NCBI GenBank assembly: GCA_020057225.1
Contig: JAGVGH010000136.1
Coordinates: 1-45,458 of the forward strand
DNA length: 45,458 nt
Direction of reading: 5' to 3'
From: Desulfobacterales bacterium
GTDB taxonomy: Bacteria > Desulfobacterota > Desulfobacteria > Desulfobacterales > Desulfatibacillaceae
Position numbers and translations under genes: made by a program. Positions 10,083 to 20,224 of this stretch are shown here, one piece after another. The notes under the pieces are model-generated. The model saw nothing but the letters and a program-made list of their open reading frames with translations, had not been told where the DNA came from and made no database searches. How positions within the stretch are numbered: the stretch's first letter is position 1; the number at the start of each line of letters is the position of its first letter.

Positions 10083-11436
10083 CCGGACAACCCTCATTGG
10101 CCTTCTCGCGCTTGCCGTTGCCTTCCTGTACGGGATGCACCACCTGTTTTCCCTGCGCTTTGACAAGGGGGACATCTACCCTCCCTACTCGTCCCTGCGC
10201 TCCGACCCCTTGGGCGTCCGGGCTTTGTACGAGGCGTTCCGGCGGCTGCCGGGAGTCAGCGTGTCCCGCAATTCACGGCCGCTCGCAAAGCTCTCCCCGG
10301 AACCGGGCTGGACGGTGTTTTATCTGGGAGCCGGGGAATGGGATCTTTCCCGCCCGGAGACGGTTTCGGGTCTTGAGCGCCTCGCCGCCGCGGGCGCCCG
10401 TGTTGTGGTGGGCATGGGCCCCCTCTGGGCCGGGTATTGGACGGATTTTGAGGAAGACCAGGAAGAGGACGAGAGTGTGGAAGAGGAGCAGAAGGCCGCA
10501 AGGGGGAAGGGAGCCTGTCCCTTGCAAGACAAAACCAGCAGTTCCAAGGAAAAGAAGGAAAAAAACGGCGGTTTGGCCGGGGACAAGGCGTCCGCGCAGT
10601 CCAAGGAGTCCGGAAAGGAAGAGTCCGGCGAAAACCAAAAGTGCGGGGAGGGGGAAGCGGAGAACGGGAAGGAAGAGGATTCCCGGGCGGCCGCTGCCCG
10701 CTGGGGTCTTGTTAGCGCTAAAAACAGGGCGGATATTCCCCCCAAAGCCCTTTTGCAAGGCGGCTCTCCGGGGCTGCCCAAAGAAATCCCCTGGGGAGGC
10801 AGAACCTTCTTCAAAGACCCGCCCGGGTTTTGGGCTCCGGTTTATACCGCGGGCGGCAAACCTGTGGCCCTTGTCCGGAAATTCGGCAAAGGCTCCGTGG
10901 TGGCCCTGGCCGACACCTATCTTCTTTCCAACGAAGGTGTCTCCCGGCACCGCGCTCCGGAGTTTTTGACCTGGCTTGCGGGCCAAAGCGGCCGTCTGGT
11001 GTTTGACGAGTCCCACTTTGGGATACGACACCGGGAAAACACCATGACCCTTCTTCTCCGCCACAGGCTCCACGGCCTGTTCGCCGGCCTTTTTGTCTTC
11101 GCGTTCCTGTTCGCCTGGAAAAGCTCAACGCGCTTTCTCCCGGAAGAGGCGGAGGAGGAACGCCCCGGCTTTCTTTCCGCCACCGGGGCGCGGGACCACA
11201 CCCAGGGCCTTGCGTCGCTCCTGCGGCGCGAAGCGCCTCCGTCCCGGCTCCTTTCCCTGTGCTTCGAGGAATGGCGCTCCTCTTCGGGGATGCCGGAAAC
11301 AGAAATCCGGCGTCTTGTTGGCGCCATTGAAAAGGAACTGGGACCCGGGGCGCCCGCATCCCGGAATCCGGAAACGGCTGTCCAAGCCTACAACATGATC
11401 AGTGAAACACTTGGAAGGGAAAAGAGACGCGCATGA
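10069..11436 (+). CDS. DUF4350-type membrane protein with a charged low-complexity insertion
   Basis: 'YPPYSSLRSDPLGVRALYEAFRRLPGVSVSRN' N-terminal DUF4350-like signature; C-terminal TM; genomic context. Confidence 0.75.
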   Translation: MPSASRTTLIGLLALAVAFLYGMHHLFSLRFDKGDIYPPYSSLRSDPLGVRALYEAFRRLPGVSVSRNSRPLAKLSPEPGWTVFYLGAGEWDLSRPETVSGLERLAAAGARVVVGMGPLWAGYWTDFEEDQEEDESVEEEQKAARGKGACPLQDKTSSSKEKKEKNGGLAGDKASAQSKESGKEESGENQKCGEGEAENGKEEDSRAAAARWGLVSAKNRADIPPKALLQGGSPGLPKEIPWGGRTFFKDPPGFWAPVYTAGGKPVALVRKFGKGSVVALADTYLLSNEGVSRHRAPEFLTWLAGQSGRLVFDESHFGIRHRENTMTLLLRHRLHGLFAGLFVFAFLFAWKSSTRFLPEEAEEERPGFLSATGARDHTQGLASLLRREAPPSRLLSLCFEEWRSSSGMPETEIRRLVGAIEKELGPGAPASRNPETAVQAYNMISETLGREKRRA

Positions 11437-12398
11437 GAGCGGACATGGAGGTTTTGGGAAGAGCAATGGCCGCCGCCCGGGCCGAGGTGGGAAAAGTGAT
11501 CATCGGGCAGGACGAGGCGGTGAACCAGGCCCTTGTCACCATTTTCACCAACAGCCACGCCTTGGTGGAAGGCGTGCCCGGCGTGGCCAAGACCCTCTTG
11601 GTCCGGACCCTGGCCCGGGTTCTGGGCTGCGGGTTTTCCCGCGTCCAGTTCACCCCGGACCTCATGCCCGCCGACATCACCGGAACCCACGTCTATAACA
11701 TGCAGACCGGGACTTTTTCCCTGGTCCGCGGCCCGGTGTTCACCACCTTCCTCCTTGCCGACGAGATCAACCGCGCGCCGGCCAAGACCCAAAGCGCCCT
11801 TCTGGAGGCCATGCAGGAGCGCTCTGTGACCATTGACAGGAAAACCCACAGGCTTTCCCCCAATTTCGCGGTGTTCGCCACCCAGAACCCTGTGGAGTAC
11901 GAGGGCACTTATCCTTTGCCCGAGGCGCAGAAGGACCGGTTTTTGTTAAAAATCAACATGGCCCCGCCGGAGCGGGAGCATGAGATCGAGCTTGCGGCAA
12001 GGACTCTGGGCCGGGAGAGCCCGGAGGCTGTTCTCGCCGCCGGGAGCGTTGCCCCGGTGATGGACGAGAAGACTTTGGAAGAGCTGCGGCGCGAGATGGA
12101 AAACATTCTGGTCCGGGACGAGTTGGTGGGGTACGTTGTGGAAATCGTGCGGGCGACCAGGTTCCACCCTTCGGTCCTGGTGGGCGGCGGGCCCCGGGCG
12201 ACCCAGGCCCTGCTGCTCGCGTCCCGGGCGCGCGCCGGAGTCGCGGGGAGGGATTTTATGACCCCTGACGATGTGAAGGAAATGGCGCGCGGGGTGCTGG
12301 AGCATCGTCTGGTGCTGCGTCCGGAGGTCGAGGTGGAGGGGCTCACGGTGTCCGAGGTGGTTTCCTCCATTCTGATGGACGTTCCGGTGCCGCGATGA
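11433..12398 (+). CDS. MoxR-family AAA+ ATPase
   Basis: Walker A-like 'EGVPGVAKTLLVRTLA', Walker B 'LLADEINRAPAKTQSALLEAMQE', 'FAVFATQNPVEYEGTYPLPEAQKDRFL'. Confidence 0.95.
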   Translation: MRADMEVLGRAMAAARAEVGKVIIGQDEAVNQALVTIFTNSHALVEGVPGVAKTLLVRTLARVLGCGFSRVQFTPDLMPADITGTHVYNMQTGTFSLVRGPVFTTFLLADEINRAPAKTQSALLEAMQERSVTIDRKTHRLSPNFAVFATQNPVEYEGTYPLPEAQKDRFLLKINMAPPEREHEIELAARTLGRESPEAVLAAGSVAPVMDEKTLEELRREMENILVRDELVGYVVEIVRATRFHPSVLVGGGPRATQALLLASRARAGVAGRDFMTPDDVKEMARGVLEHRLVLRPEVEVEGLTVSEVVSSILMDVPVPR

Positions 12399-13762
12399 TT
12401 GCGCCGACAGAAAGGCTTTTGTTTCTCGCCGGGGCGGTTTTCACCCCCATGGCCATGGTGGCCGGGGCCGCCGGGGGAATTGCCGCGGCCGCCGCCGGGT
12501 GGGCCTGCGCTGTTCTTGTTGTCGCGGCCTGTGTGGACGCCTTTCTCGCCGCGGGAGCGCTCAAGGGCCTTTGGGTTGTTTTTCCGGAAACCGTTTCCCT
12601 GTCCAGGGGCAGGGAGGAGCATTTGCCTTTTCAGATTACAAACCAGGGGGCGCGGGCCCGGACCCTCCTCCTGGGCCTTTCCCTGCCTTCCGCGCTGTAT
12701 TCCCCCTGTCTGGACATGCGGGCGCCTGTGCCGCCCCGGGGAGAAGCCTTTGCCTTCAAATGGCCTGTGGTGGCCGGGCGCCAGGGCGACTGGCGGGTGG
12801 AGAAAATGGCGCTTTGGGGAAGGTCGCCTCTGGGCCTGTGGTCGGTGCGCGGGCTTGTGAACCCCGGCCTCGAGGTGCGCGTGTATCCCGGCCTTCACCA
12901 GGAGCGGCGCCATCTTGCCGCGCTTTTCTCCAGGGGTGCCCTGGGGTCCTCGTCGGTCCGCAGACTGGGCCAGGGCCGGGATTTCGAGCAGCTCAGGGAT
13001 TACATTCCCGGGGACTCTTTAGGGGACATCCACTGGAAGGTCATGGCCAAACGGGGCAGGCCCGTGACCAAAGTCTATCAGTTGGAGCGCACCCAGCGTC
13101 TTATGGTGGTGGTGGACGCCTCACGGCTCACCTCCCGCGAGGTGGAGCAGCTTGCCGCCCCTGGCCCGGACAGCGCTCCCGGCGCGGTTTTCCCCACCAC
13201 CATGCTGGACAGATACGCCACCGCGGCCCTGGTGCTGGGTCTCGCGGCCCGGCGCCAGGCGGACCTTTTCGGCGTGCTCGCCTACAGCGACCGCGTGCAG
13301 GGCTTTGTCCCGGCCAAAGGCGGACTGGCACAGTACAACGCGTGCCGGGAAGCGCTCCACCACCTGAAACCTGAAACCGTCTCCCCGGATTTCGCCGAGG
13401 TGTTCTCCTTTATCGGCAACCGCGTGCGCCGCCGCACCCTTCTGGTGTTCCTCACCAATCTGGCCGAGGGAACCATGGCGGAGAGTTTCCTGCGCCATGT
13501 CCAAATCGCGGCCCGCCGCCATCTGGTGCTCGTGGCCATGCTCCGTCCGGAGAACGCCCGGCCCCTTTTCCACGCCCCGGACGCGCGGCGCCTGGAGGAT
13601 CTCCACGACCGCCTTGCCGGGCATTTTTTCTGGGCGGGACTCAGGGAAACCCGAAAGCGCTTCGAGCGCATGGGCGTAGGCTTTGCCCTTCTGGACAATG
13701 AAAAAATGGCGGCCCAGCTTGTGACCCGCTATCTCACCATCAAGCAAAGGCAGACTCTGTGA
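12395..13762 (+). CDS. DUF58 domain-containing protein
   Basis: 'GQGRDFEQLRDYIPGDSLGDIHWKVMAKRGRPVTKVYQLERTQRLMVVVDASR' typical DUF58 core. Confidence 0.92.
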   Translation: MIAPTERLLFLAGAVFTPMAMVAGAAGGIAAAAAGWACAVLVVAACVDAFLAAGALKGLWVVFPETVSLSRGREEHLPFQITNQGARARTLLLGLSLPSALYSPCLDMRAPVPPRGEAFAFKWPVVAGRQGDWRVEKMALWGRSPLGLWSVRGLVNPGLEVRVYPGLHQERRHLAALFSRGALGSSSVRRLGQGRDFEQLRDYIPGDSLGDIHWKVMAKRGRPVTKVYQLERTQRLMVVVDASRLTSREVEQLAAPGPDSAPGAVFPTTMLDRYATAALVLGLAARRQADLFGVLAYSDRVQGFVPAKGGLAQYNACREALHHLKPETVSPDFAEVFSFIGNRVRRRTLLVFLTNLAEGTMAESFLRHVQIAARRHLVLVAMLRPENARPLFHAPDARRLEDLHDRLAGHFFWAGLRETRKRFERMGVGFALLDNEKMAAQLVTRYLTIKQRQTL

Positions 13763-14850
13763 TCGTTGACCTCAAACGGTTTATCAAAGAGGAACAACCC
13801 TTCTGGACCGAGCTGGAGGAGGTTTTGGAGCGGCGCGTCAAGGATCCGGACAGAACCATGGATATTCCGGAACTCCGCCGGTTTCACTACCTTTACCAGC
13901 GCGCCTCCGCGGACCTCTCCCGAATCGCCACCTTTTCCTCGGAAAAAAACATCCGGATGTATCTGGAAGGGCTTGTGGCCCAGGCCTATGGGGAGATTCA
14001 CGAAGGCAGGGGAAGGCACTGGCGGCCTAAGCCCATGCGCTGGTTTTTGGTCCGCTTCCCGGAAACCTTCCGCGCCCATATCAGGGCGTTTGCCCTGGCG
14101 GTCTTCGTGACCCTGTTAGGCGCGGTGTTTGGCGCCGGGGCGCTGGGGATGGACGAGGAGGCCAGGGAGGCGCTCATGCCTTTTGAGCATCTTTGGGGAA
14201 ATCCCGGCGACCGGGTGGCCATGGAGGAACAGTCAGAAGGGGAAGACATGGCGGGGCATCACGCCTCCTTTGCGTCGGAACTGCTGACCCACAATATTCA
14301 GGTCTCCATTCTGGCCATGGGCGCGGGGATTTCCTGGGGCATTGGCACGTTGTTAATCCTTCTGACCAACGGCGTGATACTGGGCGCGGTGTGCGCGGAC
14401 TATATCCTTGCCGGGGAGGGGGTTTTTCTGGCGGGCTGGCTTTTGCCCCACGGCGTGGTCGAGATTCCGGCCATCCTCATTGCCGCGCAGGCGGGTCTTG
14501 TGCTGGCCGGGGCGGTTATCGGGAGCGGGGCGCGGGAGAACCTTTCCGCGCGCCTTGTCCGCGTTTCCGGCGATTTGGTGACGCTGGCGGGCGGCATGGC
14601 GGTGATGCTGGTCTGGGCGGGAATCATCGAGAGCTTCCTTTCCCAGTATCACGCTCCGGTGCTGCCGTACTCTGTGAAAATCGGTTTTGGCTGCGCGGAG
14701 CTTTGTGTGCTGGTGCTGTTTTTGTCCAAATCCGGCGAGGCGTTTTACGCAAAGGCCGCGCGGGTGATACGGGTTCCCGGCCCGGTGTCCCGGCTCGGCG
14801 CGAGGCTCATGGCCGCGCGGACGCGGAGGAGGGCGGGCTATGGACGTTAG
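13759..14850 (+). CDS. Stage II sporulation protein M (SpoIIM)-family membrane protein
   Basis: 'ELLTHNIQVSILAMGAGISWGIGTLLILLTNGVILGAV...LLPHGVVEIPAILIAAQAGL'. Confidence 0.88.
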   Translation: MIVDLKRFIKEEQPFWTELEEVLERRVKDPDRTMDIPELRRFHYLYQRASADLSRIATFSSEKNIRMYLEGLVAQAYGEIHEGRGRHWRPKPMRWFLVRFPETFRAHIRAFALAVFVTLLGAVFGAGALGMDEEAREALMPFEHLWGNPGDRVAMEEQSEGEDMAGHHASFASELLTHNIQVSILAMGAGISWGIGTLLILLTNGVILGAVCADYILAGEGVFLAGWLLPHGVVEIPAILIAAQAGLVLAGAVIGSGARENLSARLVRVSGDLVTLAGGMAVMLVWAGIIESFLSQYHAPVLPYSVKIGFGCAELCVLVLFLSKSGEAFYAKAARVIRVPGPVSRLGARLMAARTRRRAGYGR

Positions 14851-15598
14851 GCGGAACACGGTGGTGGCGCGGACGCCCGAGGGCGTGAGTTTTTCCCTCG
14901 AACTGGCCGGTCCTGTTTCCCGGTGCATGGCGTTTTTGCTGGACATCTGCTGTGTAATGGCCATGCAGGCGGTTGCGGGCAAAGCCGCGTCGCTCATGGG
15001 CATCCTGAGCATGGACATGGCGTCCGGGTTTGCCGTTGTTTCCTATTTTGTTCTGTCCATGGGTTACGGAATGCTCACGGAGTGGGCGTGGCGCGGGCAG
15101 ACTTTGGGCAAGCGGCTTTTAAGGCTAAGAGTCATGGACGCGGACGGGCTTGCGCTTACGTTTCCGCAAATCGCCTTGAGGAACCTGTTGCGGCCGGTGG
15201 ACGCCCTGCCCGCCATGTATCTGGCGGGAGGCCTGTGCATGCTGGCCACGCGGCGCGCCCAGCGCCTGGGGGATATTGCGGCGCGGACCATTGTGGTGCG
15301 CGCGCGGGAGACGAAAGAGCCGGACCTGGACGGGCTGTTGCCGGACAAGTACAATTCTCTCAGGAGGATTCCCCATCTTGCGGCGCGGCTCAGGCAGCGG
15401 GTCGGGGTGGAGGCGGCGGGAATTGCCCTGTCGGCCTTGACGCGGAGGGACGGGATGAATCCGGAGGACAGGGTTCGCCTTTTTGCGGAGATAGCGGCTT
15501 ATTTCAAAGAGACGGTGACGTTTCCGCCGGAGGCGACAGAGGGTTTGTCAGACGAGCGGTATGTGAAAAACGTGGTGGATGTGCTGTACCGGACGTGA
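14840..15598 (+). CDS. RDD-family membrane protein
   Basis: 'AGPVSRCMAFLLDICCVMAMQ...EWAWRGQTLGKRLLRLRVMDADGLALTFPQIALRNLLRPVD'. Confidence 0.88.
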   Translation: MDVRRNTVVARTPEGVSFSLELAGPVSRCMAFLLDICCVMAMQAVAGKAASLMGILSMDMASGFAVVSYFVLSMGYGMLTEWAWRGQTLGKRLLRLRVMDADGLALTFPQIALRNLLRPVDALPAMYLAGGLCMLATRRAQRLGDIAARTIVVRARETKEPDLDGLLPDKYNSLRRIPHLAARLRQRVGVEAAGIALSALTRRDGMNPEDRVRLFAEIAAYFKETVTFPPEATEGLSDERYVKNVVDVLYRT

Positions 15599-15658
15599 GG
15601 TGTGCCGGACACCACACGGCCCGCTTGACACACAGTTCTAACTCCTAAACCGGCGGAT

Positions 15659-15859
15659 CCGGAGAATTCAGGAGTCAGGAGATAGAATAATAGGGAGAAA
15701 GACCCTGTTTTGCTCAAATTTTTTTGCTATAAATGGGCCTTTCTCCTCATAGCAGCCGCAGTGCGGCAAGGTTTTTGAGGTAGCCTGGGGTTTCAACCCC
15801 AGGGCCATGGCTCAGACATTATCAGCGCAAAAAACGCGGATAATCCGGACATAGAATCC
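15659..15859 (+). repeat. Dispersed repeat family A, copy 1
   Basis: Shares with 24565-24760 and revcomp of 42604-42765 the blocks CCGGAGAA..., ATGGGCCTTT.TCC..ATAGCAGCCGC.GTGCGGCAAGG, TAGCCTGGGGTTTCAACCCCAGG.CCAT, ACATTATC..CGCAAA. Confidence 0.85.
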
Positions 15860-15889
15860 AACTTCCGCCCATAAACCCTGGAGGCTTGT

Positions 15890-16636
15890 GTGAGGGAAAC
15901 CCTGCTTGGCAGGCACAGCGTGCTCGAGGCGCTCCGCGCCGGGCGCCGCCAAATGTTCTGCGTCCACGTCGAAAAAGTCGGCCGTAAAGGCCCCCCCTCC
16001 GATGTCCTGGACCTCGCCAAGGAGCGCGGCGTTCCCGTCCGCTTCGAGGAAGGCTCCTTTTTCGCGGGCCAGGAGGGCGGCGGACGGCGGTTCGCCCTGG
16101 ACGCCGGACCCTATCCTGAAATCCCCTTGGACGACCTTGTGGACGCTGTGCGCGCGGAAACCTCCCCGGCCCTTGTTCTGGTGCTGGACGGCATCGTGGA
16201 CCCCCGGAATTTCGGCGCTCTCATCCGCACCGCCCTGTGCGCGGGTGTCTCCGGCATTGTTGTTCCCAAAGACAACAGCGCGCCCTCTTCCCCGGCGGCC
16301 TCCCGGGCCTCCGCGGGCGCCCTGGAGCACGCGCGGGTGGCCAGGGTGAACAACCTGGTCCGGGCCTTGTATATCCTTAAAGAAGCGGGCCTGTGGGTTT
16401 ACGGCGCGGCCGCGGACGGGGACACCGCCCTCTGGGAGGCAAACCTCACGGGTCCGGCGGCCCTGTGTCTGGGAGGGGAGGGCAAGGGGCTGAGACGCCT
16501 TGTGAGGGAAACCTGCGACGTGCTGCTCTCCATTCCCCAGGAAGGACCGCTGGACTCCCTGAACGCCTCGGTGGCCGGCGCCCTGTGCATGTACGAGGCC
16601 TTCCGCCAGCGCAGGGCCGCGGGACGCGGCGCGTAA
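15890..16636 (+). CDS. rlmB: TrmH-family RNA 2'-O-methyltransferase, probably 23S rRNA (guanosine-2'-O-)-methyltransferase RlmB
   Basis: 'LLGRHSVLEALRAGRR', 'LVLDGIVDPRNFGALIRTALCAGVSGIVVPKDNSA', 'CLGGEGKGLRRLVRETCD', 'IPQEGPLDSLNASVAGALCMYEA'. Confidence 0.88.
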   Translation: MRETLLGRHSVLEALRAGRRQMFCVHVEKVGRKGPPSDVLDLAKERGVPVRFEEGSFFAGQEGGGRRFALDAGPYPEIPLDDLVDAVRAETSPALVLVLDGIVDPRNFGALIRTALCAGVSGIVVPKDNSAPSSPAASRASAGALEHARVARVNNLVRALYILKEAGLWVYGAAADGDTALWEANLTGPAALCLGGEGKGLRRLVRETCDVLLSIPQEGPLDSLNASVAGALCMYEAFRQRRAAGRGA

Positions 16637-16715
16637 TCCCGGGCAATCCTATTTCCACCTTGGTATTTTTCAGAGAATACTAAACCTTTAACAGTTAAAA
16701 ATGTAGTTTTAAAAC

Positions 16716-16859
16716 GTAGGCCCGGTGGTTCCGCGCGCCCCAGGAGGATTCGTTGTGGCAAATGCGTTGTTCGCGCGCGGGTTCACCCGACAAGCCATTC
16801 CACGAAGACCATGACAGTGTCGGGTGAACCTGCGCTTCGCGCAGAACCACCCGGCCTAC
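16716..16859. repeat. REPIN-like head-to-head palindromic repeat (family B)
   Basis: Left arm GTAGGCCCGGTGGTTCCGCGCG...CGCGCGGGTTCACCCGACA and inverted right arm TGTCGGGTGAACCTGCGCTTCGCGCAGAACCACCCGGCCTAC. Confidence 0.8.
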
Positions 16860-16919
16860 GCATGAATCTGTTGTTTAAAGTCGCCAAAGCAGAACTATAA
16901 CAAGACAAGAGAGGAAACC

Positions 16920-18146
16920 ATGCCGGACAACGCTCAGCCTGTCTCCATCAACCCCGACGGCTCCCTGGCCGTTCCGGACAACCCTGTTGTGCTGTTCATC
17001 GAAGGCGACGGCACAGGACCTGACATCTGGCGCGCCACACAGCGCGTGCTGGACGCCGGAGTCGCCGCCGCGTACAATGGCGCGCGGAGCATCGCCTGGA
17101 AAGAGGTTCTTGCAGGCGAAAAAGCCTTTAAGGAAACCGGGGAATGGCTCCCCCAGGCCACCCTGGACGCCATACAGAAATACCGCGTGGCCTTGAAAGG
17201 TCCCCTTACCACACCGGTTGGCAAGGGCATCCGCAGTGTCAACGTGGCCCTCCGGCAGGCGCTGGATCTCTACGCCTGCATCCGCCCCGTGCGCCATTAT
17301 CCCCGCGTGCCCAGCCCGGTGCGCGACCCTGACAAAGTCAACATGGTCGTGTTCCGCGAAAACACCGAGGACCTCTACGCGGGCATCGAGTACGCCGCGG
17401 GCACGCCCGAGGCCCAAAAGCTCGCGGAATTTCTTGGGTCTCTGGGCGCCAAGATACAGCCCGGCTCCGCCCTGGGCATCAAGCCCATGTCCGCCTCAAA
17501 CACCAAGCGTCTTGTGCGCGCCGCCATCCAGTACGCTTTGGACAACGGACTTGCCAGCGTCACCCTCATGCATAAAGGCAACATCATGAAGTTCACAGAG
17601 GGCGCTTTTGCCGCGTGGGGATACGAGGCCGCGCGGGAGTTTTTCCCGGGGCGGACCCTTACGGAAAAGGAACTGTGGGACGCGCACGGCGGAAAACGGC
17701 CTGAGGGCATGGTGGTCATCAAGGACCGCATCGCCGACATGCTCTTTCAGCAGGTGCTGCTCCGGCCCGGCGAGTTTGATGTCATCGCCACGCCCAACCT
17801 GAACGGCGACTACATCTCCGACGCCCTGGCCGCCCAGGTCGGGGGCCTTGGCATCGCCCCGGGCGCCAATGTGGGCGACGGCGCCGCGGTGTTCGAGGCA
17901 ACCCACGGCACGGCGCCCAAGTACGCGGGCCTGGATAAAGTGAATCCCGGCTCTCTGATTCTGTCCGGCGTGATGCTCCTGAGACATCTGGGCTGGAGGG
18001 AGGCGGCGGACGCGGTGGAGAAGGCGCTCTCGGACACCATCGCCTCCGGGGTGGTGACCTATGATTTGGCGCGGCAGATGGAAAACGCGACCGAGGTGTC
18101 ATGCTCCGGGTTTGGCGGGGCCGTGGCGACACGGCTTTTGGGTTGA
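16920..18146 (+). CDS. icd: NADP-dependent isocitrate dehydrogenase
   Basis: '[17 protein letters not shown]', '[33 protein letters not shown]', '[18 protein letters not shown]', '[45 protein letters not shown]'. Confidence 0.96.
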   Translation: MPDNAQPVSINPDGSLAVPDNPVVLFIEGDGTGPDIWRATQRVLDAGVAAAYNGARSIAWKEVLAGEKAFKETGEWLPQATLDAIQKYRVALKGPLTTPVGKGIRSVNVALRQALDLYACIRPVRHYPRVPSPVRDPDKVNMVVFRENTEDLYAGIEYAAGTPEAQKLAEFLGSLGAKIQPGSALGIKPMSASNTKRLVRAAIQYALDNGLASVTLMHKGNIMKFTEGAFAAWGYEAAREFFPGRTLTEKELWDAHGGKRPEGMVVIKDRIADMLFQQVLLRPGEFDVIATPNLNGDYISDALAAQVGGLGIAPGANVGDGAAVFEATHGTAPKYAGLDKVNPGSLILSGVMLLRHLGWREAADAVEKALSDTIASGVVTYDLARQMENATEVSCSGFGGAVATRLLG

Positions 18147-18148
18147 GC

Positions 18149-18958
18149 ATGGGCGCGGGCCTGGAGGCGCTTTGGCGGACCTGGGGCGCTTTTCTGGACA
18201 CCCTGTATCCGCCCCGGTGCCGGGTGTGCGGGGTGTTTCTCCCTCCTGCGCCCCCGGAGCGGGCGGGGCGCGCGCCTGTCTTGCCGGAGGACTTCTTTTG
18301 CGAAGAATGCCTCGCGGGCATGGCTCCCTTGGAACCGCCTTTGTGTGAACGGTGCGGAGAGCCCTTGCCGGATGCCCATGATTCCCGGCCCGTGTGCCGG
18401 GGCTGCCTGGACTGGGGCGAAACCCCTGTGGCGGCCCGGGCCTGCGGGGTATATGCGGGAGCCTTGCGGGACGCTGTCCACCGGCTTAAATACGGCGGAC
18501 GGATGGATTTGGCGGGGCCTTTGAGCCGCATGGCCTGGGACGGATATCAACGGCTTTATCCGGACACGGGCCATGATGTGCTGGTCCCTGTGCCGCTCCA
18601 TCCCAAACGGCTGCGCAAACGCGGATTCAACCAAAGCCTGCTGCTCGCCCGTGAGTTTTCGCAACGAAAGGGCGCCCCCGGCGTGCCCCTGGTATTGCCC
18701 CGGGCCCTGGTCCGGGCGCGCTCCACAGCCACCCAGGCCGGGCTTTCCCTGAGCGAAAGGGAAGCCAACATCAAGGGCGCCTTTGTTGTGGTTTCCCCCG
18801 GAAAAATCAAGGGCATGCGGCTGCTTCTTGTGGATGATGTCCTTACCACAGGCGCCACGGCCCGGGCCTGCGCCCGGGCGCTCATGGACGCCGGGGCGCT
18901 CCGGGTGGATGTGCTCACCCTGGCCCGCGCCGTGCGGATGTTTGGAGAAGGACCATGA
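18149..18958 (+). CDS. ComF-family phosphoribosyltransferase-like protein
   Basis: Zinc-finger 'PPRCRVCGVFL...CEECL...CERCGEPLPD', 'VPVPLHPKRLRKRGFNQSLLLAREFS', PRPP motif 'MRLLLVDDVLTTGATARACA'. Confidence 0.88.
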   Translation: MGAGLEALWRTWGAFLDTLYPPRCRVCGVFLPPAPPERAGRAPVLPEDFFCEECLAGMAPLEPPLCERCGEPLPDAHDSRPVCRGCLDWGETPVAARACGVYAGALRDAVHRLKYGGRMDLAGPLSRMAWDGYQRLYPDTGHDVLVPVPLHPKRLRKRGFNQSLLLAREFSQRKGAPGVPLVLPRALVRARSTATQAGLSLSEREANIKGAFVVVSPGKIKGMRLLLVDDVLTTGATARACARALMDAGALRVDVLTLARAVRMFGEGP

Positions 18959-19749
18959 CCACGCTTGTTGCCGGAGCGGCGCAGTTCGATGTCCGTCTTG
19001 GGGAAACAGAGCGGAACACGGCCCGGGCCGAGGCCGGAATCCGGCGCCTTGCGGCCCGGGGCGCCCGGCTTGTGGTGTTGCCGGAGATGTTTTCCTCGGG
19101 TTTTGACCTGGAGCGGCTGGAAGCCCATGCCGAACAAAGCCCGGCGGTCACCGCGCGGCTCGCCGCCCTTGCCAGAGAGCTGGGGATTGTCATTTCCGGG
19201 ACCCTTCCCGAGAAAACACCGCAGGGCGTGGCCAACACCGCCCGGGTGCTGGGACCGGACGGCGCCATGCTCGGCGCATACAGAAAAGTCCACCTTTTCC
19301 GCCCCACAGGCGAACACCGGCGCTTTATCCCTGGAAACACCCCGGTCATGGTTCCCACGCCTCTCGGCAACATCGGCCTTGTCACCTGCTTCGACCTCCG
19401 CTTTCCGGAGCTTTCCCGGGCGCTGGCCGAACAGGGCGCGTCCATTCTTCTCGTTTCCGCCCAGTGGCCCACTCCCAGGGCCGCCCACTGGGACCTTTTG
19501 TGCCGCGCCCGGGCCGTGGAAAACCAGCTCTTCGTGGTGGCCTGCAACCGATCGGGAAAAGACGGCAACACCGTGTTCGCGGGCCGCTCCCAAATCATCA
19601 GTCCCTGGGGCAGGGTGCTGGCCAGGGCCGGACTCCGGGGCGCCCTGGTTCGCGCCGAACTCGACATGGAGGAAATGGAGGCGTTCCGCCGCGCCATTCC
19701 CTGCCTCGACCACCGGGTGTTTGCCATCCATGCCAGACAAGACCGTTGA
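18955..19749 (+). CDS. Carbon-nitrogen (nitrilase) family hydrolase, omega-amidase-like
   Basis: 'LVVLPEMFSSGFD', 'YRKVHLF', 'GLVTCFDLRFPELSRALAEQGA' with E-K-C catalytic motifs. Confidence 0.9.
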   Translation: MTTLVAGAAQFDVRLGETERNTARAEAGIRRLAARGARLVVLPEMFSSGFDLERLEAHAEQSPAVTARLAALARELGIVISGTLPEKTPQGVANTARVLGPDGAMLGAYRKVHLFRPTGEHRRFIPGNTPVMVPTPLGNIGLVTCFDLRFPELSRALAEQGASILLVSAQWPTPRAAHWDLLCRARAVENQLFVVACNRSGKDGNTVFAGRSQIISPWGRVLARAGLRGALVRAELDMEEMEAFRRAIPCLDHRVFAIHARQDR

Positions 19750-20224
19750 CAAGGAAGAGGCCGCCCGCCGCGCGGCCCTGGCCAGAGCCGGGGGCAAGAC
19801 CGTGGTCTTCACCAACGGCTGCTTTGATATTCTCCACGCTGGCCATGTGCGGTATCTCGAAGAGGCCCGCGCCCAGGGGGATATGCTGGTGGTGGGGCTT
19901 AACTCGGATAATTCGGTGCGCGCCATCAAAGGCCCTTCGCGCCCGGTCAACGTCCAGGAGGACAGGGCGCTGGTTTTGGGAGGTCTTGCCTGCGTGGACC
20001 TGGTGTGCGTCTTTGACGAGCCGGACCCCCTGCCGCTCATCCGCGCCATCCTTCCGGACGTGCTGGTCAAAGGCGCGGACTGGGAGGAAAAAAACATCAT
20101 CGGCGCGGATGTGGTAAAAGAACGCGGTGGCCGGGTGCATCGGGCCTCTCTGGTTCCCGGGGCGTCCACCACCGGGGTGATTGAGCGGATTCTCGGCGCG
20201 GACAAGGACAGGGGCAAAGCATGA
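19730..20224 (+). CDS. rfaE2: Stand-alone D-glycero-beta-D-manno-heptose 1-phosphate adenylyltransferase
   Basis: 'GKTVVFTNGCFDILHAGHVRYLEEARAQGDMLVVGLNSD.SVR..KGPSRPVN...RA.VL.GL..VD.V..FDE.DPL.LI....PDVLVKGADW'; start inferred at internal ATG 19730. Confidence 0.9.
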   Translation: MPDKTVDKEEAARRAALARAGGKTVVFTNGCFDILHAGHVRYLEEARAQGDMLVVGLNSDNSVRAIKGPSRPVNVQEDRALVLGGLACVDLVCVFDEPDPLPLIRAILPDVLVKGADWEEKNIIGADVVKERGGRVHRASLVPGASTTGVIERILGADKDRGKA

